This document shows positions 1 through 6,056 of a stretch of 12,254 nucleotides of DNA, in pieces. The notes below the pieces were generated by a model, which searched no databases, was not told where the DNA came from, and saw only the letters and a program-made list of their open reading frames with translations. The stretch's first letter is position 1. Each line of letters begins with the position of its first letter. Origin of the DNA: Chloroflexota bacterium (lineage in GTDB: Bacteria > Chloroflexota > Anaerolineae > Thermoflexales > Thermoflexaceae); the NCBI GenBank assembly GCA_030550075.1, contig JAUQQB010000046.1, forward strand, positions 1 through 12,254. Reading direction: 5' to 3'. The position numbers and the translations under genes were made by a program.

Positions 1-263
1 ATGGACGGGATAGCGAATCCAAGCGCCTTGGCGTGAAGCGGTTCGACGGACAGTTCGTGCGGGCCGGAAACATCCTGGTCCGCCAGTGCGGCACCCGGAT
101 CTACCCCGGCAAGAATGTGGGGATGGGCCGGGATTACACGCTCTTTGCCCTGATCGATGGGTATGTGCGTTTCGAGTTCATGCGCGGCGGCCAAAAACGG
201 GTGAGCGTGTATCCTGAGCCGGTTCGCCCAAACGACGCGTCGCAAAACGGAGGTGATGCATGA
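1..263 (+). CDS. rpmA: 50S ribosomal protein L27 (3' part; start lies outside the window)
   Basis: Structural protein of the large ribosomal subunit; its N-terminal tail reaches towards the peptidyl-transferase centre. The window opens inside the gene: reading from base 3 gives GRDSESKRLGVKRFDGQF, the well-conserved N-terminal L27 segment, followed by VRAGNILVRQ, PGKNVGMGRDYTLFALIDGYV and a basic stretch. Only the first dozen or so residues of a normal L27 are missing. A GTG at 33 is in frame but lies inside the conserved domain and is not the start. After the core there is a short non-conserved tail (about residues PEPVRPNDASQNGGDA). The stop codon overlaps the rpmE start (ATGA), so the two ribosomal genes are translationally coupled and probably share a transcript. 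Identification is very secure; the true start cannot be seen. Confidence 0.97.
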   Translation, partial: GRDSESKRLGVKRFDGQFVRAGNILVRQCGTRIYPGKNVGMGRDYTLFALIDGYVRFEFMRGGQKRVSVYPEPVRPNDASQNGGDA

Positions 264-586
264 AGTCGGGAATCCATCCCACATGGTATCCCAACGCCCA
301 GGTGATCTGTGCCTGTGGCAACACCTGGACCACCGGCGCAACGGTCCCGGTGATCCGGACGGATGTGTGCTCGAAATGCCATCCTTTCTTTACCGGGGAG
401 CAGCGGATCGTCGATAAGGAAGGCCAAGTGGATCGCTTCATGCGGCGCCTGAGCGCCCGCGATGAGACTTATCTGAAGGCACGATCGGAGCGGGCACAGC
501 ATCGCAAGCGGAAACAGACTGTGATTGAAGTTGTCGAGGAGCCCGAGGAGGTCCTCGAGACCCTGGAGGAAAGCGAGAGCGAATAA
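260..586 (+). CDS. rpmE: 50S ribosomal protein L31, zinc-binding type, with acidic C-terminal extension
   Basis: Large-subunit protein L31 that bridges the two ribosomal subunits. The N-terminus MKSGIHPTWYP and the core CACGNT...CSKCHPFFTG are typical. The four cysteines C17, C19, C37 and C40 match the zinc-binding (C+) form. The conserved L31 domain ends near residue 60 (GQVDRFMRR). The protein is 108 residues, whereas most L31 proteins are about 65-90. The extra C-terminus is basic (about residues 70-87) and then strongly acidic (last ~20 residues, mostly E, V and S). The ATG overlaps the rpmA stop, and AACGGAGG just upstream serves as the ribosome-binding site. A strong terminator follows within 3 bases of the stop. 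The order L31 then thymidine kinase is also seen in Bacillus (rpmE-tdk), so this is a conserved neighbourhood. Confidence 0.97.
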   Translation: MKSGIHPTWYPNAQVICACGNTWTTGATVPVIRTDVCSKCHPFFTGEQRIVDKEGQVDRFMRRLSARDETYLKARSERAQHRKRKQTVIEVVEEPEEVLETLEESESE

Positions 587-588
587 AG

Positions 589-628
589 CAATGCGGGCGG
601 GTCCGATGGGCCCGCTCGCATTGTTTTT
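589..628 (+). terminator. Strong Rho-independent terminator after rpmE
   Basis: A 16-bp stem (589-604 with 608-623), perfect apart from two G-U wobbles, closes on a three-base GAT loop and is followed directly by TTTTT (624-628). It starts 3 bases after the rpmE stop and ends the ribosomal-protein transcript, separating it from tdk. Confidence 0.95.
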
Positions 629-712
629 CATCGCGCAAACTTCCACCGGAGGAAAGAGACACCCCATCCCGTCTCTGAAAACCGGAGGCCATGGATCCAG
701 GAGGGAGGCGGC

Positions 713-1288
713 ATGGACTCCACGCGGACAGGCTGGGTGGAAGTGATCTGCGGTTGCATGTTCAGCGGCAAAACCGAGGAGCTGATCCGCCGGCTCCGCC
801 GTGCCCAGATTGCCCGCCAGCAAGTTCAGGTGTTCAAACCCCTTATCGACACCCGCTATGGAACGGAAAGAGTCCGCTCCCATAACGGCATGGACATTGA
901 AGCTATCCCCGTTCCCCACGCCCGAGCGATCATGGAACACCTTCATCCCGGGACCACCGTGGTGGGGATCGATGAGGCTCAGTTCTTTGATTGGGAAATC
1001 GCTGATGTGGTCCAGGAGCTGGCAGAGCGGGGAATTCGTGTCATTGTGGCCGGCCTGGATATGGATTTCCGGGGCGAGCCCTTCGGGCCGATGCCGCTTT
1101 TAATGGCCCAGGCTGAGCAGGTGGATAAGCTCCATGCGATCTGTGTGGTATGCGGGGCGCCTGCCACGCGGACCCAGCGGCTCATCAATGGGCGGCCCGC
1201 TCGCTACGATGATCCGGTGATCCTGGTCGGGGGAAGCGAAACCTATGAAGCTCGTTGCCGCCGCTGTCATGTGGTTCCCCGGAATTAG
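713..1288 (+). CDS. tdk: Thymidine kinase (type II, tetrameric family)
   Basis: Phosphorylates thymidine to dTMP with ATP in the pyrimidine salvage pathway; cytosolic. At 191 residues it has the usual length of the TK1/type II family. The P-loop GCMFSGKT is at residues 14-21 and the Walker B/catalytic segment IDEAQFF at 86-92 (E88 is the expected catalytic base). The GLDMDFRGEPF segment is at 114-124. The C-terminal zinc site uses C144, C147, C182 and C185, and the lasso-loop region follows C147. The ATG at 713 is preceded by a GGAGGGAGG-type ribosome-binding site; an in-frame alternative further upstream is not needed. It follows the rpmE terminator, so it should have its own promoter in 629-712, but I see no clear -35/-10 there. 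hpt lies 84 bases downstream in the same direction, probably co-transcribed. Confidence 0.96.
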   Translation: MDSTRTGWVEVICGCMFSGKTEELIRRLRRAQIARQQVQVFKPLIDTRYGTERVRSHNGMDIEAIPVPHARAIMEHLHPGTTVVGIDEAQFFDWEIADVVQELAERGIRVIVAGLDMDFRGEPFGPMPLLMAQAEQVDKLHAICVVCGAPATRTQRLINGRPARYDDPVILVGGSETYEARCRRCHVVPRN

Positions 1289-1372
1289 AGAAGAAGCTGG
1301 CTCGTGCTGAAACGTGGCGCTCTCGACCTGCTGTTACCTCACGTTCGAAGGAGCGCCCGGCTGGAGGTTGGG

Positions 1373-1987
1373 ATGGAGGAGACCCTGGTGGAAGCCCCTT
1401 CACAATGGGGATGTGAGCATCTGATCGAACGGGTTCTGATCCCCTCCGATGTGTTGCAACGCCGAATCGCCGAACTGGGAAAACAGATCTCGCGAGATTA
1501 CGCCGGCAAAGATCTGGTGCTGGTTTGTGTGCTGAAGGGCGGGGTGATGTTCCTCACGGATCTTATGCGCCATATCACCGTTCCCCACGAGATCGACTTC
1601 ATGGCCATCACCAGCTATGGGGCAGGCGCCCGTCAATCCACAGGGGTCGTGCGCATCTTGATGGATCTTCAGACGAACATCGAGGGGCGTCACGTTCTGA
1701 TCGTAGAAGATATCGTTGACAGCGGTCGAACGCTGGATCACATCCTGCGGCTGCTCTGGACCCGCAACCCGGCCACCTTGCGGGTCTGCGCGTTGCTGGA
1801 TAAGAAAGCCCGGCGGGAGATCGACGTTCCTCTTGATTATGTCGGCTTCCAGATCCCCAATGCCTTTGTCTTCGGCTATGGCCTGGATCTGGATGAGAAG
1901 TTCCGCAATCTTCCCTTTGTCGCCGTGCTGAAGACCGAAGCTCTGGAAGCCATAGGGGGCATAGAAGATTCCTCGTCCATCGATTAG
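1373..1987 (+). CDS. hpt: Hypoxanthine(-guanine) phosphoribosyltransferase
   Basis: Transfers a ribose-5-phosphate from PRPP to hypoxanthine and/or guanine, making IMP/GMP in purine salvage; cytosolic. The sequence shows the family motifs in order: KGGVMFLTDLMR (pyrophosphate loop), SYGAG (flexible loop), VLIVEDIVDSGRTL (PRPP-binding loop), then KKARRE and the purine-site segment FVFGYGLDLDEKFRNLPFV. The open frame extends upstream to a GTG at 1304. I prefer the ATG at 1373 because GGAGG stands at 1363-1367, five bases before it, and the 23 upstream residues do not resemble the family. From this start the protein is 204 residues, slightly longer than the usual ~180. The extra length is at the N-terminus and in a short serine-rich tail. 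The choice between hypoxanthine, guanine or xanthine as substrate cannot be read from sequence alone. Confidence 0.94.
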   Translation: MEETLVEAPSQWGCEHLIERVLIPSDVLQRRIAELGKQISRDYAGKDLVLVCVLKGGVMFLTDLMRHITVPHEIDFMAITSYGAGARQSTGVVRILMDLQTNIEGRHVLIVEDIVDSGRTLDHILRLLWTRNPATLRVCALLDKKARREIDVPLDYVGFQIPNAFVFGYGLDLDEKFRNLPFVAVLKTEALEAIGGIEDSSSID

Positions 1988-1988
1988 A

Positions 1989-2006
1989 ATTAGGAGTTAC
2001 GCAGTT
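1989..2006 (+). repeat. Copy of the ATTAGGAGTTACGC(A/C)GTT repeat (solo end)
   Basis: ATTAGGAGTTACGCAGTT here matches the repeat starting at 11351 at 17 of 18 bases. Its inner 14 bases (GGAGTTACGCAGTT) match exactly the inverted copy ending at 11443. No inverted partner was found downstream, so this looks like a solo or eroded end of the small element described at 11355-11443. It begins two bases after the hpt stop codon. Confidence 0.6.
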
Positions 2007-2035
2007 GAAAGCTCTAAAGGTGGGACGGAATGGCC

Positions 2036-2055
2036 CCCCCAAATCCTTTTGGGGG
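2036..2055. terminator. Hairpin downstream of hpt (possible terminator)
   Basis: CCCCCAAA at 2036-2043 pairs perfectly with TTTGGGGG at 2048-2055 around a TCCT loop. It has no T-tract after it, so a terminator role is inferred only from its position after hpt. Confidence 0.4.
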
Positions 2056-2058
2056 CGG

Positions 2059-2083
2059 AGCGGGGCGCCTTCGGCGCCCCGCT
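2059..2083. terminator. GC-rich 11-bp hairpin between convergent genes
   Basis: A perfect 11-bp stem (2059-2069 with 2073-2083) around a TTC loop, immediately after the hairpin at 2036-2055. No T-tract follows on either strand. Its central 18 bases resemble the conserved-loop hairpins at 3387-3425, 4227-4250 and 11309-11343. It could be a bidirectional terminator or a member of a structured repeat family. Confidence 0.45.
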
Positions 2084-2295
2084 GTTCGTAGTCGGGCACG
2101 AAACGAAGCGGAGGGCCCGTTGAAGAGAGCATCTGAGAATTCAACTTCACCCGACCATCTCAAGCGCAGGCGAGTGGGACCAGCCCCGAATCACCCACAA
2201 ACCCCTATCCGGCATTCGCGGATTCGTGCTCCATTCGTGGACGGCATTTTTTCCCTCAGGCAAATTTTCAGACACGCTCTAAGGGTTCTACCCCA

Positions 2296-3282
2296 TCAGG
2301 TGAAATCAATGCTGGAGGAATCCCCCACATTGAACCGCCGGAACCGCCCGCCCACATACGCGTCACGCCCGATCAGGGACTGCTCCAGGATGGCGTTCAC
2401 GATCCGCGCCCCGCTGTCCACAATGGAATCGCGAATGATGGCGTTTTCGATGAAGCATCCATCTGCGATGGTTGCGTAAGGGCCGATCACCGCGTGCCGC
2501 ACATGCGCGCTGGGAGAGATGAAGACAGGCGGAATCATCACCACGCTCTCCCGCTGAGCCTCCCGGGAATTGTCATGGCCATGGGAAAGGAGATAGCGAT
2601 TGGTCTCTAACACCGCCTCCGGCGTCCCGCAATCTACCCATACATTCACCTCTCGAACCCGCAGGCGCTGGCCGTGCTCCAGGAAGATATTCAGCGCATC
2701 GGTCAGGAAATACTCGCCTCGCGTGCGAATGCCGCGGGCCATCAGCTCCTCACAGGCCTTGACCAGCAGAGGGCCGTTGCGGATGTAATACATCCCAATC
2801 ACCGCGAGGCGGTTCTCCAGGCCGGCCGGCTTCTCCACGAATCGGGTTACATAGCCCCGCGCGTCCAGCTCCACTACGCCGAACCGGCGGGGATCCTCGA
2901 CTTCTTTCACAAAGGCGATCCCATCCGCATCCGGGGAATCCAGGTCCTGGAGATCCGCCTCGAAGAGGGTGTCCGCGAAGATGATCACAATCGGGCCATC
3001 AATGTAGTCGCGGGCCAGCCAGAGGGCATGGGCCTGTCCGAGAAGCTCCTTCTGTTCCACATAGCGAGCGGGCAACCGGTACGTGCTGTCTACATAATGC
3101 TGGATCTGCTCGCCCAGATAGCCCACAATGAAGATGTATTCCTCCGGATTCAGAGCAACCAGTTTCTCCAGGATATAGCCCAAGAAGGGTTTGCCGGCGA
3201 CGTTAATTAATGGTTTCGGTTTGCTGTAAGTATGAGGACGTAGCCGGGTTCCAAACCCGGCCACCGGAATCACTGCTTTCAT
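2296..3282 (-). CDS. Sugar-1-phosphate nucleotidylyltransferase with C-terminal left-handed beta-helix
   Basis: Probably activates a sugar-1-phosphate (such as glucose-1-phosphate) with an NTP, giving an NDP-sugar for cell-surface glycan or glycosylation pathways. Residues 1-235 form the nucleotidyltransferase domain: GFGTRLRP (9-16), KPKPL (21-25), GQAHAL (82-87), FADT (102-105, the metal-binding position that is usually GD or AD), EKP (150-152), GEYFLTDAL (189-197) and VDCGTPE (216-222). Residues ~248-320 are hexapeptide-like repeats (SAHVRHAVIGPYATI...), the left-handed beta-helix seen in archaeal-type and GlmU-like enzymes. The C-terminus NVGDSSSIDF is typical of this group. The length of 328 fits. 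The ATG is preceded by AGGAGG seven bases away. It is divergent from the apt-like gene and convergent with hpt. Which sugar and nucleotide it uses cannot be decided here; a dTTP- or UTP-dependent glucose-1-phosphate enzyme is most likely. Confidence 0.88.
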   Translation of the reverse strand: MKAVIPVAGFGTRLRPHTYSKPKPLINVAGKPFLGYILEKLVALNPEEYIFIVGYLGEQIQHYVDSTYRLPARYVEQKELLGQAHALWLARDYIDGPIVIIFADTLFEADLQDLDSPDADGIAFVKEVEDPRRFGVVELDARGYVTRFVEKPAGLENRLAVIGMYYIRNGPLLVKACEELMARGIRTRGEYFLTDALNIFLEHGQRLRVREVNVWVDCGTPEAVLETNRYLLSHGHDNSREAQRESVVMIPPVFISPSAHVRHAVIGPYATIADGCFIENAIIRDSIVDSGARIVNAILEQSLIGRDAYVGGRFRRFNVGDSSSIDFT

Positions 3283-3333
3283 GATGTCGCCTCCTCACTA
3301 CGAGGTTTCGCTCTCGCGGGGCTCTCCGTTAGC

Positions 3334-3339
3334 ATTATA
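3334..3339 (-). promoter_or_regulatory. Candidate -10 box (TATAAT) for the nucleotidylyltransferase gene
   Basis: Reading on the minus strand, a perfect TATAAT lies about 52 bases before the ATG. No good -35 box is seen at the 16-18 base distance (the nearest, CTGACG, is only 14 bases away). The spacing to the gene and the divergent layout support a promoter. Confidence 0.5.
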
Positions 3340-3386
3340 ACCCGGGCGGTTGCCGTCAGGGGCTGTCTTTCCCTCCTTGGAACTTT

Positions 3387-3425
3387 CGCAGGGTGTGGGC
3401 CGCCTTCAGTAGCCCACACCCTGCG
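3387..3425. repeat. Conserved-loop hairpin (14-bp perfect stem) between divergent genes
   Basis: CGCAGGGTGTGGGC at 3387-3400 pairs perfectly with 3412-3425 around an 11-base loop; one G-U and two A-T pairs can extend it. It lies between the two divergent promoters, an odd place for a terminator. Its centre, GGCCGCCTTCAGTAGCCC (3398-3415), is shared with the hairpins at 4227-4250 and, in reverse orientation, 11309-11343. All differences among these three are transitions. Confidence 0.6.
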
Positions 3426-3489
3426 GAAAATATATAGCGACTACCCAAAGCACTGAAAGCCTTCCAGAAGCAGAGACGGCGAGTTGAGT

Positions 3490-3495
3490 TATAAT
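3490..3495 (+). promoter_or_regulatory. Candidate -10 box (TATAAT) for the apt-like gene
   Basis: A perfect TATAAT 31 bases before the ATG at 3527 would give a leader of roughly 25 bases. The -35 region is weak: nothing resembling TTGACA lies 16-18 bases upstream. It mirrors the TATAAT of the divergent gene. Confidence 0.55.
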
Positions 3496-3526
3496 AGCTT
3501 CGGCATCCCGGCGGGAGGTGAACCCC

Positions 3527-4093
3527 ATGCGCCCGAAGCGCGAGACCTATACCGTGGAGATCGCGGGGCTGGTTCGGCATCTTCCGTTATTTGAGATTGC
3601 CCCGGGTGTGCGCATCGCGATCTTCAACATGCTGGGGGATACCGAAGTGGTCCTGGCGGCGGCTAAAGAGCTCGCCAGGCGGATTCCTAAGGAGGCGGAG
3701 GTCATTGTCACTCCGGAGGCCAAGGCCATCCCCCTGGCTTATCAGCTTTCTGTTGAAACCGGCTTGCCTTACGCGATCCTTCGCAAGAGCTATAAGCCCT
3801 ACATGGGCGAAGCGTTGAGCGCGGAGACCCTTTCGATCACTACGGGGCAGCCTCAGACCCTCTATCTGGACGAGAAAGATATCGAACTGGTCCGCGGTCG
3901 GAAGGTGGTGCTGGTGGACGATGTGATCTCCACCGGGTCGACGCTGCAGGCGATGCGCCTGTTAATGAACAAAGCCGGCGCCATCGTGATCGCGGAAGCG
4001 GCCGTGTTTACGGAAGGCGAGCGAGCCAAGTGGCGTCATATCATCTCCCTGGGGCATCTTCCCATTTTCACGAACAACACAAGGAAGGAATAG
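3527..4093 (+). CDS. Phosphoribosyltransferase, adenine-type (apt-like)
   Basis: A type I phosphoribosyltransferase expected to join a purine base (adenine or a related base) to PRPP in salvage; cytosolic. The PRPP-binding loop VVLVDDVISTGSTL is at residues 127-140. Before it, VTPEAKAIPLAYQLS (61-75), LPYAILRKSYKPYMG (80-94) and the acidic-aromatic stretch up to DEKDIELVRGR match the adenine phosphoribosyltransferase layout. I start at ATG 3527 because GGGAGG at 3513-3518 is eight bases upstream; a GTG at 3518 overlaps that site and is unlikely. The length of 188 is normal. It has its own TATAAT box. Together with tdk and hpt it forms a salvage cluster, interrupted by one minus-strand gene. 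Since hpt is already present, adenine is the likelier base, but a regulatory or xanthine-specific paralogue cannot be excluded, so no symbol is given. Confidence 0.87.
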   Translation: MRPKRETYTVEIAGLVRHLPLFEIAPGVRIAIFNMLGDTEVVLAAAKELARRIPKEAEVIVTPEAKAIPLAYQLSVETGLPYAILRKSYKPYMGEALSAETLSITTGQPQTLYLDEKDIELVRGRKVVLVDDVISTGSTLQAMRLLMNKAGAIVIAEAAVFTEGERAKWRHIISLGHLPIFTNNTRKE

Positions 4094-4134
4094 CACTGCT
4101 GCGGCTGATCTTCCGAATGAGGATGGGGCATTTT

Positions 4135-4177
4135 AGGGGTCTGGAGGTCGCGGCTTCGACGTGGCCTCCAGTCCCCT
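4135..4177. terminator. 15-bp imperfect hairpin downstream of the apt-like gene
   Basis: Positions 4135-4149 pair with 4163-4177 (one T-T mismatch and one G-U) around a 13-base loop; within the loop region GTCG/CGAC can form an alternative small stem. It stands 41 bases after the stop codon. There is no T-tract, so terminator function is inferred from position. Confidence 0.4.
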
Positions 4178-4226
4178 GAGTTTCAGGCGCTCGCAGCGTT
4201 CCCCCTTTGAGGGCTTTTAGAGGCTG

Positions 4227-4250
4227 GGTGGCTGCCTTTGACGGCCCACC
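4227..4250. repeat. Conserved-loop hairpin, weaker stem
   Basis: GGTGGC (4227-4232) pairs with GCCCACC (4244-4250) with one bulged base, around an 11-base loop. The central 18 bases (4230-4247) match those of the hairpin at 3398-3415 at 12 positions, and the other six differences are all transitions. Confidence 0.45.
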
Positions 4251-4253
4251 GCT

Positions 4254-4305
4254 CCTTTTCTCTTCCTTCCCGCAGCCCTTCGGGCCGTAGGAGGAAGAGA
4301 AAGGG
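4254..4305. repeat. Polypyrimidine/polypurine hairpin with CAGCC-TTC-GGCC centre
   Basis: CCTTTTCTCTTCCT (4254-4267) pairs over 14 bp with 4292-4305 (one G-U). Inside, GCCC-TTC-GGGC forms a second small stem. The centre at 4272-4291 matches 10400-10419 at 14 of 20 positions, all differences being transitions, with similar pyrimidine and purine arms around both copies. Confidence 0.5.
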
Positions 4306-4381
4306 GGAAGGCGCTTGCTTCGCAGGAGCATCGGTCAAACGAGTTCCTGGTTCATTGAACTTCCCCTGGTCGGAGGGAACG

Positions 4382-4732
4382 ATGCTGTTCATCCGTTATC
4401 CCTATGTGCGATGGTTCATGGCCCTCCTGGCGTTAATCTGGCTGGGGCTCTGGATTGGGCTTCGGCTCCAGGGGCCTGCCCGGATCGGCGTCATCCTGGC
4501 CCTGGTGATGACTGTCCTGGCATGGATCAACCCTCCAGGGGTTTATTCATGGCTGATCACCCCTACCTGTCCTCAGTGCGGGGGTCGGCTTCGCTGGTCA
4601 GTGATCCAGCCAGACGATCACGATCCTTATGCGGAGGAAATCCGGGTCGCCTGCGCCCGCTGCAATTGGAGCCAAACGGAGTTCCGGAACCTGGTAGGGC
4701 CGCTCACTGCGGGGCCGACCTATTCGGAGTGA
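4382..4732 (+). CDS. Small membrane protein with C-terminal four-cysteine zinc-ribbon-like domain
   Basis: I do not recognise a named family. From ATG 4382 the protein has 116 residues, and GGAGGG at 4372-4377 is a good ribosome-binding site at the right distance; the frame is open further upstream but runs through hairpin DNA. Residues ~9-29 (YVRWFMALLALIWLGLWIGL) and ~33-50 (ARIGVILALVMTVLAWI) are two hydrophobic membrane segments. They are followed by a soluble tail with CPQCGG (C63, C66) and CARCNW (C91, C94), spaced as a zinc ribbon. A basic N-terminus before the first segment suggests the N-terminus and the zinc domain are both cytoplasmic. It may bind metal, nucleic acid or a partner protein; function is unknown. 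A terminator-like hairpin follows at 4772-4809. Confidence 0.75.
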   Translation: MLFIRYPYVRWFMALLALIWLGLWIGLRLQGPARIGVILALVMTVLAWINPPGVYSWLITPTCPQCGGRLRWSVIQPDDHDPYAEEIRVACARCNWSQTEFRNLVGPLTAGPTYSE

Positions 4733-4771
4733 GCTTCAGAACATGGCTTTCCCCTCGTCCCATGCCATTTT

Positions 4772-4809
4772 AAATCAGGGCGGGTCGCAAAGCGGATCCG
4801 CCCTGATTT
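4772..4809. terminator. Terminator hairpin after the zinc-ribbon membrane protein
   Basis: AAATCAGGGCGG (4772-4783) pairs perfectly with 4798-4809, and the inner GTCGC/GCGGAT bases extend the stem with a G-U and a bulge. The 3' arm runs into ATTTCTTC, a weak T-tract. The A/T-rich arms on both sides also allow it to work on the minus strand. Confidence 0.7.
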
Positions 4810-4892
4810 CTTCCCGCGGCCGAGAGAAAGCCAGCAGCATCCAGCCCATTGTCAAAACCCTCGCCCCAGGCCAGCGGCCCCTGGAGGCCTGA

Positions 4893-6017
4893 ATGGCTCT
4901 GGTCGAGCTCGGCCTGATCTTCGTCGGACTGGCCCTGCTCCATCGCACGGCCTACAATCTGGGATTCTCCCCCATTCCTTTTATTCTGCTGGCTGGACTG
5001 GCCTTCGGCGAAGGCGGCATTGCCCCCCTGCGCTTCAGTGAATCCTTTGTGCAGGTCACCGCTGAGATTGGAGCGCTGCTTCTGCTTTTCATGCTGGGGC
5101 TGGAATATAGCGGGCAGGAACTTCGGGAGGCGCTTCAGACGCATCTTCCAGACGGCCTGGTGGATGTCTTGCTGAACTTCCTGCCGGGTTTCCTGCTGGC
5201 TCTGGGGATAGGGTGGGGCCTGCCCCTGGCTCTGTTGATGGGCGGGGCCACCCTGATCACTTCTTCCGGGATCCTCGCCCATCTGATCACCGAGCTGAAG
5301 CTGGAGGAGCTTCCAGAGGCCCGTATCGCGGTCTCGATTTCGATCCTCGAAGATCTGCTGATCGCGCTTCTGCTCCCCCCTGCCGCCGCCTTGCTCTTCC
5401 ACGCTGGATCCCCCGCGGCTGGCTCCATGCTTCTGACCGCGCTCTTATCCCTCGGCGCGCTGTGGACGGCCATCCGCTTCGGTCAGGCCCTCAGCCGCGC
5501 GGTGGATCACGCAAGCGATGAGATTCTGCTGCTCTCCCTGTTTGGGCTGGTGCTGCTGGCCGGAGGAGTCGCGACCCTGTTGCAGATCCCGGCAGCCATC
5601 AGCGGCTTCCTGCTGGGAATCGCCATCTCCGATCCGGTGAAAGAGCGCGCGCGGCGATTGATCGGGCCGGTTCGGGACCTGTCCGCAACTGTTTTCTTCC
5701 TTACCCTGGGCCTGCGTCTGGACCCGGGGCTCCTGCCGCCCGTGCTGCCTCTCGCGGGAGGTCTGATGCTGATCACCGGACTGACCAAATGGCTCACCGG
5801 GTGGTGGGCCGCTCGACGACAGCGCCTCGGCCGATGGGCTCGCTGGCGGACGGGAGCTCTAATGGTGGCCCGGGGGGAGCTCTCAGGGGTGATCGCGGGC
5901 CTCGTGCTTCAGGCGATGCCTTCCGCCCCTTTTGTTCCTCTAATGGCCGCTTATGTGCTGCTCAGCGCGATCGTTGGGCCCTTGCTGGTTCACCTCGTGT
6001 CGAAAGCGAAACTGTAA
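4893..6017 (+). CDS. Cation:proton antiporter, CPA2 (KefB/NapA-like) family
   Basis: An inner-membrane antiporter that should exchange H+ for Na+ or K+. The 374 residues are almost entirely hydrophobic, with about 10-12 membrane segments. Family signatures are FMLGLEYS (66-73), the unwound-helix-like SSGILAHL (124-131), ILEDLL (151-156; E153-D154 are the likely ion-binding acidic residues), ISGFLLGIAISD (236-247), FFLTLGLRLD (268-277) and ARGELSGVI (326-334). GGAGG lies five bases before the ATG. It stops right after the membrane domain, so there is no RCK/TrkA-N or TrkA-C regulatory domain, and none is encoded beside it. The neighbouring zinc-ribbon protein is too small and unlike one. Ion specificity cannot be told: the motif is ED rather than the DD typical of electrogenic NapA-type or the QD/KD seen in Kef-type proteins. 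Confidence 0.88.
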   Translation: MALVELGLIFVGLALLHRTAYNLGFSPIPFILLAGLAFGEGGIAPLRFSESFVQVTAEIGALLLLFMLGLEYSGQELREALQTHLPDGLVDVLLNFLPGFLLALGIGWGLPLALLMGGATLITSSGILAHLITELKLEELPEARIAVSISILEDLLIALLLPPAAALLFHAGSPAAGSMLLTALLSLGALWTAIRFGQALSRAVDHASDEILLLSLFGLVLLAGGVATLLQIPAAISGFLLGIAISDPVKERARRLIGPVRDLSATVFFLTLGLRLDPGLLPPVLPLAGGLMLITGLTKWLTGWWAARRQRLGRWARWRTGALMVARGELSGVIAGLVLQAMPSAPFVPLMAAYVLLSAIVGPLLVHLVSKAKL

Positions 6018-6030
6018 GGGTGAAAGACAG

Positions 6031-6040
6031 GTTACGTAAC
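6031..6040. repeat. 10-bp perfect palindrome GTTACGTAAC
   Basis: A perfect palindrome 13 bases after the antiporter stop. It could be a protein-binding site or chance; it also partly resembles two abutting GTTACG ends of the repeat at 1989 and 11355. Confidence 0.3.
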
Positions 6041-6056
6041 GCCAACTAATCGATCG

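Larger units (their letters stand above)
1988..2295. other. Convergent intergenic region, hairpin-rich, no gene
   Basis: This 308-base gap lies between the convergent hpt and nucleotidylyltransferase genes. It starts with one copy of the ATTAGGAGTTACGC repeat, then two back-to-back hairpins (2036-2055 and 2059-2083). About 200 bases without recognisable coding content follow. Its position suits a transcription-termination zone for both genes, although neither hairpin has a classical T-tract. Confidence 0.6.
4094..4381. other. Intergenic region packed with three hairpins
   Basis: The 288 bases between the apt-like gene and the zinc-ribbon membrane protein hold three consecutive hairpins (4135-4177, 4227-4250, 4254-4305). 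They also hold short direct and inverted motifs but no convincing coding sequence. In-frame codons upstream of ATG 4382 are open but translate this structured DNA and are unlikely to be protein. Confidence 0.55.

Noticed and set aside
655..676. Small AGAGAC/GTCTCT inverted repeat before tdk
   Set aside because: Only 6 bp with a 10-base loop; too weak to claim as a regulatory element.
134..946. 270-codon minus-strand frame opposite rpmE and tdk
   Set aside because: It is antisense to three well-identified genes and to a strong terminator, and its translation resembles no family.
1304..1372. Longer hpt start at GTG 1304
   Set aside because: The added residues do not look like the family, and the ATG at 1373 has a GGAGG at the right distance.
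4238..4381. Longer start for the zinc-ribbon membrane protein
   Set aside because: The upstream codons run through two hairpins, and ATG 4382 has its own GGAGGG site.
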